From an uncultured Lachnospiraceae bacterium (lineage in GTDB: Bacteria > Bacillota > Clostridia > Lachnospirales > Lachnospiraceae), in NCBI GenBank assembly GCA_902774915.1, contig CACYKH010000015.1:1-40699 (forward strand): a DNA stretch of 40,699 nt, given 5' to 3'. Shown one piece after another: positions 7,120 to 17,800 of the stretch (its first letter is position 1; every line of letters begins with the position of its first letter). Made by a program: the position numbers and the translations under genes. A model generated the notes under the pieces. The model saw only the letters and a list, made by a program, of their open reading frames with translations, was not told the DNA's origin and made no database searches.

Positions 7120-10100
7120 ATGATATGGCCTAGTAAAGTAGGGATGGTTGGTTTAAGTATTAAAAAGAATAGAAAGAGTATTAGCTCCCAGAAGAATTCT
7201 AAAAAAGGATTCACGCTTGTGGAGCTTATTGTCGTGTTAGTAATTCTTGCAATTATGGCAGCGGCAGTTATTCCTGCTTTGTTAGGATATACAGATCATG
7301 CAAAGGATAAGAAATATATAGAAACTGCCAAGGAATGTCTAAAAGCATCACAGACAGTTCTTTCGGATACGTTTAATAATTCTTCTAATACCATTTCTAT
7401 GGAGAAGAGATATAGCGCAGCTGATATGGCAAACGTCTATATCAAAAACTATAACGATGATCCTAGCGATCCTAAGAAAGTTGGTACACGTTTTTACGTT
7501 TGGACTGCAAAGAGATTAGAGGCCACCGGTTATAAGTCGACAAAGCCAGATGGCACTCAGAGTGTATCTTCCGGTACAAAAGCAACTACAGATAATATGG
7601 GAGCATATACAATAGTGTATGCTGCTTTTGATACGGGTAATGACAAGTACGTTGTTTATGATGGCAAAGATTGGACAGTAAAAGAGAAAGAGGATATTGA
7701 TTCGTTCAATCTTGAATCAAGTGCGAATGTTCCTGAAAAGTATTCAAAAAACATTATTCATATGTGGGATTATGTCGATACGGATGCATGTGATCCTAAA
7801 GGATATGATGTGGCCGGTGAAGATTGGACTGGTAAGGAAGGAGTTTCATTATCAAGAAAGGTTATTCTTCATTTTGTAAATAATAAGGAAGATCATGGTG
7901 TTGTTCTTGCGAGTTCTGAGGGTGGAGAGACTATCTCTCGTGATTATTCAACCTTTACTCTGGAATTAAACTTTACGAAAGAAGATAGTGTCATAAAGTG
8001 TAACGAATGTATAAATCTTAGAGATGGTAGTGAAATAAGTGTAGGTGGATCAAAAGAGTATTTAAAGGTGGAAGAAGATTTTTCTGACCTCAGATGGAGT
8101 ACAGATCCTTCTACAGTAGGTGACAGACAGTGGACTGAAGATTTAGATGATCTTCTCAGTCAGATAGAATTTCCTCAGGATGAAGAATCTGAAGAAATGG
8201 AACCGATGGATATATATGCTTGGACAACAAAGGATATTGAGAAAAGAAATGTGAATTTTGTTGTTACTAGTTCTGGAAATCTAAAACCTGCAGGAAGTAC
8301 ACAGACAATAGAGTTCCGTTGTTATGCAAATAAGTATGACAAAGCAAGAAATGATGGTGGATATAGCTTAATCCGTGACGAGCATGGAGCTACAGACGGT
8401 CCAGTTAGTGATCCTACTGGACAGAATGGCTATGAATTTGCAGGATGGGCTCATAATGTATCTGATGATTATGAAAGAGATGCTGATGACAAATTGGTGG
8501 CATACTCTGATGTAGAAACTATATGGAAAGCAGTCTTTAACACACCAGAAGGACAGACTCCTACGTTTACTGCTATAGGTGAGCTTAATAAGACTATTAT
8601 ATTTAAAACAGATTTACATTCTGGTTTTGGCGGACTTACTCAAAAGGAACTTACAGTTCCTATTTATAAAAATGACCTTACAGGAGAAGAAAATGATCCT
8701 GAATCCATATATAATGCAGCTGAATTAAAGCTGGATTATGGTTATAGATTAAAGAACTGGGTTGAAGAAATAAGTGAAACAGAATTTGGATTTGAGTTTG
8801 AACCAATTAAAAATTATGTGATTGCTGGAAGTGAAGACAGCTATACTTTTAAAATTGTTACAGAACAAATCAGAGGCGCTAAGATTATAGGTGGTGTATA
8901 CACTGAATCAGGGAACGTTCCATATTCTATTCGTTCGTTAAGCAATGAATCCGTAGCTACTGTAACTAGATTTGTTAGAGATTCATTTGGTGATGGTGTT
9001 ACTGCCCTTGGCGGTGAAAAGGGTATATTTGGTGATATAACAACAGAAAGCTCAGAAGATGGAAGACTACTGGGTAATTTAAGTGCGTCAGGAGATTATA
9101 TTTCAAGTACTATTTCAGCTGGTAATCATATCGCTGTATATGGAGTTAACGGTGGTTCGATCAGTAAGGCTGCTGTTCTTTGGGATGGTGATGATAGTAC
9201 GTATCAAGCGCCTATTTTTGCATATAGTAAAGTTGTAGATGGTAATACAGAAATACACTGGTTCTCATTTGAGGATAATCCTGAGGTGTTTGGATCACTA
9301 AGCCATACATTTGATGGTTTTACAAACAGTAGATTCGCTGGATCAGGAATAGATGATTGGAACATGAAAAAGTGTAATAGCACAAGTTATATGTTCTCTG
9401 GTTGTAGTTCATTATTCTCGGCTGATATTGATTTTACAAAATGGGGTCGTACTACACTTGAAGATTTGACAACTTGTGAACTTATGTTTAACTCATGTAT
9501 GAACTTAGGCTTTACTTATATGGACTTCTCCGGTCTTGATATGCCTAAACTCACCACTATTTATAATTGGCTTGCTGGATGTGATAGTATGAAGACTGTT
9601 ACATTAAATGGTGTAAAAACTCCTCTGCTGACAAATGTATCAGGTCTGTTAGTTGCGGATGGAGTTGATAGTCCTGTTGAGTATTTTAATGCTGTCGAGT
9701 GGGAAGCACCTAAGGTTGGAACCGAAACTGACTACAGAAATAATAAGCTGGTAAAAGTATTTATGCATAATGCTGCTATTAAACAGGTGGATTTTACTGG
9801 TGCCGATTTAAGTGGTCTAAAAACAATGGCTTATATGTTTAATATAACTACAAATTTGACTCATGTTCATTTTGAAAGTGCAAATTTACAGTCAGTAACT
9901 AACGCGTCATATCTTTTTGTACCTGTTAATCAGGCTGATGATACTTATAACCAACTTCAATACGTATCTTTTAAAGATGCTGACTTAAGTTCTCTTAAAG
10001 ATATGAGTTTTATGTTTTTCCACTGTAAAGATGCTACAACAATTAATATTAGTACGAAAAATATACTAAAACCTGAAAAATGTCAGAAGACATTTGACCA

Positions 10101-11841
10101 ATGTAGGAGTGTTACTGAGATACAAGGTTTAGAGGATCTTGATACTTCACGAGTTACAGATATGAGCAATATGTTTTATTATTGTGAATCTATGGATAAT
10201 GTAACTCTTGATACCTTAAAATTTGACAGAGCAACTAATTGTACAAAAATGTTCAAGGGAGCTGAGTTTAAAAAGGTTGATTTAAGCAATTGCTCTATTC
10301 CTGCAACAAATGTATACGGTATGTTTAAGTATTGTGTTATTGATACATTGGATCTCAGTAACTGTGATATGTCTACTGCTGTTATTAGTGTTATTAATAA
10401 TACTAAAGTATCAAATGAGTCTGTATTTTTTGGATCTTCTATTAATAATTTAATTATGACAAATTGGAAAATTAATTGTGGCAATGCACAGGAAATGTTC
10501 CAAAATCTTACTACAAGTTCTGATCTGATATTCGATAAAAATTATCAGGATTTTTCTAATGCCACGAGCATTAGTAAGATGTTTAAAAATGTTTCAGCAA
10601 ATAGTATTGTTTTTAGTAATTATGAACTCGCTGATAACATATCTGCAGAAAGTATGTTTGAAGGAACTCATGTAAAGAGTTTTGATATATCTAATAATGA
10701 TATGTCGGGCGTAACTACCACGAAGAATATGTTTAAGTACTTTGAATCAAAGAATGGTGATAACTATATAGGAACGCTTTCCTTTGAAAATATACAGTTT
10801 TCAAGCCTTAGTGGTAGTGCAGAAGGTATGTTTTATGGTACTAAAATAAATGGTTTGAATCTAAATAATTGTAATATGTCGAGGACTAACACAACTAAAG
10901 AATTCTTTAGAGAAGCCATTATAAATGATTTAAAGATAAGTGGATGGGATATTTCTGGAAGTACAAATGCAAATTCTATGTTTAATAGTTTCAAGACGAA
11001 AGAAAGTATAGTTTTCACTAATCCTAGTGGAACTACTGATTTGAGTAGTTTAAAAGATATAAAAAATATGTTTGCAAATACAGAAGCAAAAGAAGTTATA
11101 TTGGAACGTTGTGATTTATCTGGTGTGACACTACTTAGTGACGGAAATAACGGTAATAACGGATTTATTAAAACTTGTAAGGCCCCAACAATAAAAATTG
11201 AGTATTGTGATATATCAGGTGTACAAGGAGAAAATTTTGGAAAAGCACTCATGAACAATACTAGTATTAAACATTTTTCTTTTAAAGGAACTAACGTTTC
11301 TAGTTGTACGAGCTTGAATAGTTTTTGTGAAAATTGCTCAAACCTTGAGGATGCTGATTTTAGCGAAATGATTATTACGAATAATAAAAAACTATGTAAT
11401 ATGTTTAAGTATTGCCGAAAGTTAAAATCAGTAAAACTAACAGTTTATTCTGCTGGAAAAACCGAACTAATGGATGCGAGTAACAATTTCCTTGATTGTA
11501 CTTCGTTAGATAATGTAGAGTTTGGAACAGATGATAAGGATGCTGTTAGCGTGAATTTTTCTTGTATTTCAACAGTCAAATATATGTTTGATAATTGCAC
11601 TTCTTTTGATTCTTTGGCATTACAAACTACTTTCTCGAAAGTTGATATAAGTACACAATACAATGGTTTGTTTAATAATAGTCAGAATACAGAAGGAAAT
11701 AATTCATTGTATACATCTGGAAAATGTCACGCTGATTTTAAATCGGGTACTCCGGTTTCTGTTACATCTAAAGATGGGAAGACTCTTCAGATTGGCGGTG
11801 GAAATTCCGCTATGCAGAGAAGGTTGAAAATAATAGATTGA
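7120..11841 (+). CDS. Giant modular prepilin with DUF285 repeats (1573 aa)
   Basis: Residues 1-30 form a basic class III prepilin leader ending in KKG; cleavage would fall at G30/F31, leaving FTLVELIVVLVILAI with Glu at mature position 5. Residues 31 to about 187 look like a complete pilin, close to the major pilin of this locus: the helix ends in PALLGY in both, and YDGKDWTV here matches FDGTNWSI at the end of the major pilin. After it come beta regions resembling InlB/Listeria-Bacteroides repeats (about 390-475, motif NGYEFAGW, and a looser copy at 495-590). From about 715 to 1520 there are about 24 BspA-like DUF285 units (pattern DxSxVTDMSNMFxxC). No LPXTG or C-terminal membrane anchor is seen. 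Probably a minor pilin displaying a long adhesive solenoid; the ligand is unknown. The next gene starts 10 bases downstream. Confidence 0.88.
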   Translation: MIWPSKVGMVGLSIKKNRKSISSQKNSKKGFTLVELIVVLVILAIMAAAVIPALLGYTDHAKDKKYIETAKECLKASQTVLSDTFNNSSNTISMEKRYSAADMANVYIKNYNDDPSDPKKVGTRFYVWTAKRLEATGYKSTKPDGTQSVSSGTKATTDNMGAYTIVYAAFDTGNDKYVVYDGKDWTVKEKEDIDSFNLESSANVPEKYSKNIIHMWDYVDTDACDPKGYDVAGEDWTGKEGVSLSRKVILHFVNNKEDHGVVLASSEGGETISRDYSTFTLELNFTKEDSVIKCNECINLRDGSEISVGGSKEYLKVEEDFSDLRWSTDPSTVGDRQWTEDLDDLLSQIEFPQDEESEEMEPMDIYAWTTKDIEKRNVNFVVTSSGNLKPAGSTQTIEFRCYANKYDKARNDGGYSLIRDEHGATDGPVSDPTGQNGYEFAGWAHNVSDDYERDADDKLVAYSDVETIWKAVFNTPEGQTPTFTAIGELNKTIIFKTDLHSGFGGLTQKELTVPIYKNDLTGEENDPESIYNAAELKLDYGYRLKNWVEEISETEFGFEFEPIKNYVIAGSEDSYTFKIVTEQIRGAKIIGGVYTESGNVPYSIRSLSNESVATVTRFVRDSFGDGVTALGGEKGIFGDITTESSEDGRLLGNLSASGDYISSTISAGNHIAVYGVNGGSISKAAVLWDGDDSTYQAPIFAYSKVVDGNTEIHWFSFEDNPEVFGSLSHTFDGFTNSRFAGSGIDDWNMKKCNSTSYMFSGCSSLFSADIDFTKWGRTTLEDLTTCELMFNSCMNLGFTYMDFSGLDMPKLTTIYNWLAGCDSMKTVTLNGVKTPLLTNVSGLLVADGVDSPVEYFNAVEWEAPKVGTETDYRNNKLVKVFMHNAAIKQVDFTGADLSGLKTMAYMFNITTNLTHVHFESANLQSVTNASYLFVPVNQADDTYNQLQYVSFKDADLSSLKDMSFMFFHCKDATTINISTKNILKPEKCQKTFDQCRSVTEIQGLEDLDTSRVTDMSNMFYYCESMDNVTLDTLKFDRATNCTKMFKGAEFKKVDLSNCSIPATNVYGMFKYCVIDTLDLSNCDMSTAVISVINNTKVSNESVFFGSSINNLIMTNWKINCGNAQEMFQNLTTSSDLIFDKNYQDFSNATSISKMFKNVSANSIVFSNYELADNISAESMFEGTHVKSFDISNNDMSGVTTTKNMFKYFESKNGDNYIGTLSFENIQFSSLSGSAEGMFYGTKINGLNLNNCNMSRTNTTKEFFREAIINDLKISGWDISGSTNANSMFNSFKTKESIVFTNPSGTTDLSSLKDIKNMFANTEAKEVILERCDLSGVTLLSDGNNGNNGFIKTCKAPTIKIEYCDISGVQGENFGKALMNNTSIKHFSFKGTNVSSCTSLNSFCENCSNLEDADFSEMIITNNKKLCNMFKYCRKLKSVKLTVYSAGKTELMDASNNFLDCTSLDNVEFGTDDKDAVSVNFSCISTVKYMFDNCTSFDSLALQTTFSKVDISTQYNGLFNNSQNTEGNNSLYTSGKCHADFKSGTPVSVTSKDGKTLQIGGGNSAMQRRLKIID

Positions 11842-11851
11842 TGGTGATTGT

Positions 11852-14800
11852 ATGACGAGATTTAAGATGTTGCATAATAGAATAACGGAAAAACTAAAGG
11901 ACAATTCTGGTTTTACCCTTATAGAGCTTCTTGTTGTTCTTGTTCTTTTGGGTATTCTTCTTAGTGTGACTATTGTTGGTGGACTAGCATGGCAGGATTG
12001 GGCTCAGTTCAGACAAGAAGAAGCAGTGGCCGAGGAGATTTTCTTTGCTGCTCAAAATCAAATGACGGATCTTGATGCTAGCGGTGCGCTTAATTATAAG
12101 ATTACCAGTGAACTCAAAAAGGGCTCTGATGATACACACACGTATAATTCGATGTTTTATATCAGCAATTTTGAAAATGTTGTATATGCAAAGAATGGTG
12201 ATGTTGAGGCAAGTTATAAATTGTCTGATGTTTGGAAGAATCTTAATCCTCAAACAGAACCTGGTACAATACTTAAATTGCAGGCTTCTGCTGGTGATTA
12301 TGAGGCTTATCTGGATGGAACTCTTTATGACGGAACTTCATCTACTGAAGAAAAACTTGGAGCTAAATTGCTTTTTGATTTAGTTGCTTCATATGTATCT
12401 GACAAAACTGTTCTTAATGGTTCAATAATTATTGAGTTTTCTCCTGAATCAGGTCAGGTATTTTCTGTATGCTATTCTGACAGAGCGAATAATCTTGTTT
12501 ATGATGATAGTCCAAGTGATGGCGATGTTAGCGTTATGAATCGTATAATTCAGGAACGCGAAAAAGTAATGCTTGGATACTATAGCATTGACCAGCTTAC
12601 CCAAAAGGTTAGAGGTAGAGGAAAAGACGTTGCTAATCTTGATTTTCAAATAGTAAATGACGAGTTTTTGGAGTTTATCATAACAGATAAGAATAACGAC
12701 CTTGGAACTTCAGATAGTCTTATGTTTAGTATATATGATGGAAAGACTTCTAAAGAAGTTATGAGTTTTAATATTCCTAGCACAATAATTAATTCGAATA
12801 AGAATATTAAAGATGCAGTCACGAATCCAGCTTTGGTAACGGTCGATTTTCCAACTAATAGGGGTTTGTATCAAAAAACTAGTAAAGAGTTTATTATTCC
12901 GGTATACAGAGTAAGTACGGGTGAAATACATGTAATAATGGATGCGGCCGATATTCAAGCAGAGTCATTGGCTTATAGCAAATCTATATACTTTGATAGT
13001 TCACTTAAAAACTCTCCGGATGATGATGGCACTTCGGATCCATTTAGAAAAACATATAGTTTTTATAGGTTTGGTTTGTCCAGAGATATTAATTATATTT
13101 ATGGTGAAGTGTGTGTTGGTGTTCCAGGTGGTAATAATAGCATTGTACCTAAAACGCAGCCTTCATACAGTCATTCAAATACTTCGGATGAATTTCATAA
13201 AGATGCTGAGGGTGATGCTCCAAAAGGTGAGTGTACAACTTTTGCGAAGTACGATAAGTCTGGCGACAATGTAACTATACAACTTGAAAAGGTTCGTCAT
13301 CTTTTCAATGTGAGATATGAAACTGATTATAAATCTTCTGATCAAAAGAATATTAAGAATACTTTTGTACTTAAGTCTAATATGAGTTGGAGTACATTTG
13401 TTGGAAAAAGTGGAACAACTAATCATTTTCTTAATTCAAAGTGTTCTGGTTATGTAACTGGTATTAACTATGATGGTGCTAATATTTCAAATGATTTGAT
13501 TATTGAAGATGATCCAAGTGACACTTCGAATTGTCCATTCCCTGGTTTTAGAAAGCTTGATAAGAATGATACATTTACTCAGGGAGAGGATGATAAATAT
13601 GTAATCAGTGACCTGAAGATTTCTATCACTGGTAATATTACATATGGTGTTTATGATAATAATAATGAAAAAATAAGTGAAAATTGCAAGGAATCTTACG
13701 CAAGCACCCAAGGAGAAGTTGCTGCTTTTACAGCTAATGATTCCGAAGGTAATAATGCTGCAAGAGCAGGTAGAATGCCTCTTGGACTTTTTGCGGAGAA
13801 TTTAGGAACTATTTCTAACATAATACTTAACAGACATGTTGTAAATGGTCTTGAACAGATGAAGAATTCATCTAGAGATATCGTTTATACATGTATGGTT
13901 GGTGGTTTTGCCGGAAATAATATTGGTAAGATCTCAAATCTTACTTTACTTGATAGTACTGGAAACGATGCCGCATCAGCCAAGGCAAATATCTCGAAAG
14001 TAAATGGTCGAACAGATGTTGGTGGTATCATTGGACGTCAGTCTTTTGGTCTTCCTGGAGCTAGTGATGAAGTTACGATTTCGGGAATGACTAACTATGC
14101 TAAGGTTTCTGGACTTGAAAACATTGGTGGTATTGTAGGACGTGCATATACTAGATACGTTGATGGTTCCGAGGCTGAATCAAAAGATAAGAATTTTGGT
14201 ACTATTTATGGTACAGCATATTATAATGGAACGAGTATTAGCAGTTATGAGCAAATTATAAATAGGTATTGTCAATATCATGATGGATATACCATAACGG
14301 ATACATATAAATCCATGACTGGTGAAGAAGTATCACGTAATAAAACTATTACTATTGAAAAATGTAAAAATAGAGGCCTTATATCAGGTGATGAATTAGC
14401 ATATACAGAATTAATTGAGAAAAATGCGAAGATCTATAGTAAAGATAGATATGGAAATGGGCAAGCTACACAAAAGTCGATAAAAGCATGTTCGTTTATT
14501 GGAGGAATAGCAGGAATTACTGCAGATGGTGTAATCTGCGATAATAACTATCTTCAAGCACTTGATTCATCAAATAATAGAACAAGCATTTATAGATCTA
14601 TCCTTTCTTCATACGTAAATGGTGGAGCTGGAAATGTAAAAGTAAAAGAATGTGATAGTTTTGTTGAATATGATTTACAAAATGTTAGTAGTATTGGTGA
14701 TGAAAATACTTATAAATCATTAAAGTATGACAATTATGTTGGCGGTTTGATAGGCTATTCTCGACTCACTGTTATTGAGAATTGTAACACTAAGCCAGAT

Positions 14801-17800
14801 GACAGTATTAAGAAGGTTGATGGTGTATCTCAGTCATATGTACTTGGTAATAGATTTGTTGGTGGCCTTGTAGGTTGTTCGGATTTGACAAGATATGATG
14901 TTGGTAATGCTACGGCAAATTCTGATGGATACAATAATCGAGTTTATGCGGCAACTAATTACAATAATGTTGTAGGTAAATTGTATGTAGGTGGAATCGC
15001 AGGTGGATTTGGAATTGGTGGACTTGAAGCTCAACAGAACCATCCTGAAAATTTTAGTTTTAGAAACCCATCTATAAATGCTGCCGATAATATTGAGAGG
15101 ACTCCTGGAGAACCAATAGATAGATCTGAAAGTAAAACAACACCAGTGTTAATTAAGAACATTCTTAATACTGGAGCGGTTTTATGTATAAAGAATAGTT
15201 ATACAACAAATCCTTTCTATATTGGAAATACAAAGCCGATTGGATATACTGGTTATTGTGGAGGAATAGTAGGAAACGCTTATGCTCGATTCAGTAATGC
15301 GGATAATATTCAATCCAATAATACAAAGAATTTTGTATTGAAACTTATTAACAATGGCACCGCGTTAAGCTTTGATGGTTTAAGTTGGAAAGAGTCTGTT
15401 GATAAACTGGTAGATGTTGAAAAAAATAGTAAATTTGGTGGAAATAAAGTAGGTGGAATTGTAGGATTCTCTTGTAATGAGAATAAAATAAATTGGAATA
15501 CGGATCATAGTTTATATGTCGATGCTGTTGTATTCGGCGAAGACTATGTTGGTGGTTTATTTGGAGATACGGGAGAAGAAAATAGACCATTTGCTTATGA
15601 AATGTATCCAATTAAGAGTAATGCTCAGTCATCAGGTATGATGGTATTGGGTAGTGATGTTGTTGGAGGCTTATATGGAAGACTTCCTCACGACATGATA
15701 CTAACAAATAAAAAGTCCATCGCTACATCGTATACAGTAATTGGAAGATATGCTGTCGGCGGATATGTTGGTGTTCATGAATTCCCAGGCGGACGTGACC
15801 ACGGAAGAATTAATGCATCTCTTGAACCCGTGAATAATGAGTTAGTAAGAGTATATGGAAGATGCTTTGTTGGTGGTGTTTTAGGATATTCTTCTTCTGT
15901 AGATATTGGTATTCCTGAAACAGGAAAGGCAATTAACATTGATAGAATTAGTGTCGGTGGAGACTACTTTGTTGGCGGTATTGCAGGCGGTTTATCTAAC
16001 AATTCTGAAAATGGAAACAATATCAATTTTGTTAAACGTATAAATGTCGGTGACAATGTAGAGGTAAATGCAAGCTGTTTCGCAGGTGGAATAGCTGGCT
16101 TGTATAACGTGAATCCATATATAAATTGGATTTCATATAAGAGTTTTACAGATATAAAGAATACCAATAATGAGTGGGTTTATAAACTTGCTTCTGAGTC
16201 ATGTGTATATGATGATGATGACGCACTATCACAGACTTATGATAATGTTGTTATAAAAGATTTGGGTGAAGAAAGTCCGTTTAAGAAGGATACGAGAGCA
16301 ACTACTATTAAATTCGATGATTATGATAATGATCGTATCACTAATAAAGTAAATGTAACCTCTGAATTATTTGCTGGTGGTTTGTTTGGATTTGTTCCTA
16401 GCGGCCTTGATCTTACTGTAGAAGGCTTCGTTAATAATGGAAAGATAAAAGCAAATAATAGCATAGAATCTTCAGGTGTAAAATATTCTTATCTTGGAGG
16501 TGTTATAGGTAGGGTTCCTTCGGGGACGAAACTTATAAACTGTGCTAATCTCCAAACAGGACAGGAAAATTATAATTCAGTTGCAACATACTTGGGTGGT
16601 CTTACGGAAGTAAATGCTGGATTGATTTCAGGAAAGACTGATGATAATGGAACTGCATCAGCTGCAGATTATCTTGTTAATAAAACTAACTTTAATGATT
16701 ATCAGTCTGGTGGAATAGCTGCATTTGCTGGAGAAAACAGTGGTACTATCCAGTATTGTACTAACAAAGCTAGTATATCATCTGATTCGGGATTATCTGG
16801 CGGAATAGCCGCAGTAAATAATGATGCAGGTATAATTAAATACTGCATAAATACAGGAACAATAGGCAAAGATACTACGCAGAAATCAGCAGGTATTGTT
16901 GCCACTCCTAGTGGAAGTGATACAATAAACTATTGCCGTAATTATGGAAAGATCAACGGTGTTTCAAGATATGGTATTGCAGCGGGAGTAGTTGGAAGTA
17001 TTAGTAAAAATCTTGAGGCTAGTGGACTTACAGAGAATAGTCTGGCTCATGATCCTGTTGCTAATAATACATCTAGTACATTGACAAATAATTTCTATAT
17101 TTCAGGTGCCGAGGAATCTTCAGGTTCATCTTCTGCACAACCGGTTTTGCCTAAAATCGAGAATTATGGAACTGTCTCATATACTGTAAGTGTTACTGGT
17201 GATACATATATTTCTCCTAATAGTTTATATGATCGAACAAGTGATACTCCAACCTCTAATAAGGTTCAGTTTTATCTAGGATATGGAAAGGGATTTGATT
17301 TCGTTTATGATATCAGTAGAGAAGATGGGGATGAGAATAATCGTGGCGTAAAAATGAAGGATTTTAATGTAGTATGGTTCCCATATGATACAGTGACAGA
17401 TATAAGCTATAAGTATTCTATTATATATAAATATCTAGATTCTGATGGTAATGAAAAGACTACGACTGTTGATGGAATTACAACGTCTCTTTATGGTCAA
17501 AGTAGTAAGGTGGATTGTACTACAGCACCACAGGAGGGAGAAATCACACAAGTAATTCTTAGAATGGAATATGATGAAAAAATGGATGAACTTAATCATG
17601 GATCTGGTGGTACTAATGTTTTATATGGATATGTATATTGGACAGATACTAATGGCAAACATTTTATTATGAGAAATGGTGAAAACTTATCAGCAAACCA
17701 AGGTTATATAAGTTTTAATTCTAAAGTTTATGCCGGAAATTCACAAGAAATCAATGATGGAAGTAATTATTTTTGTGATAGATCCCCTAGTCCTAACTAT

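Noticed and set aside
10179-11258. Minus-strand reading frames inside the DUF285 pilin gene
   Set aside because: They lie wholly within a well-supported repeat-coding gene and have no RBS or recognisable domains.
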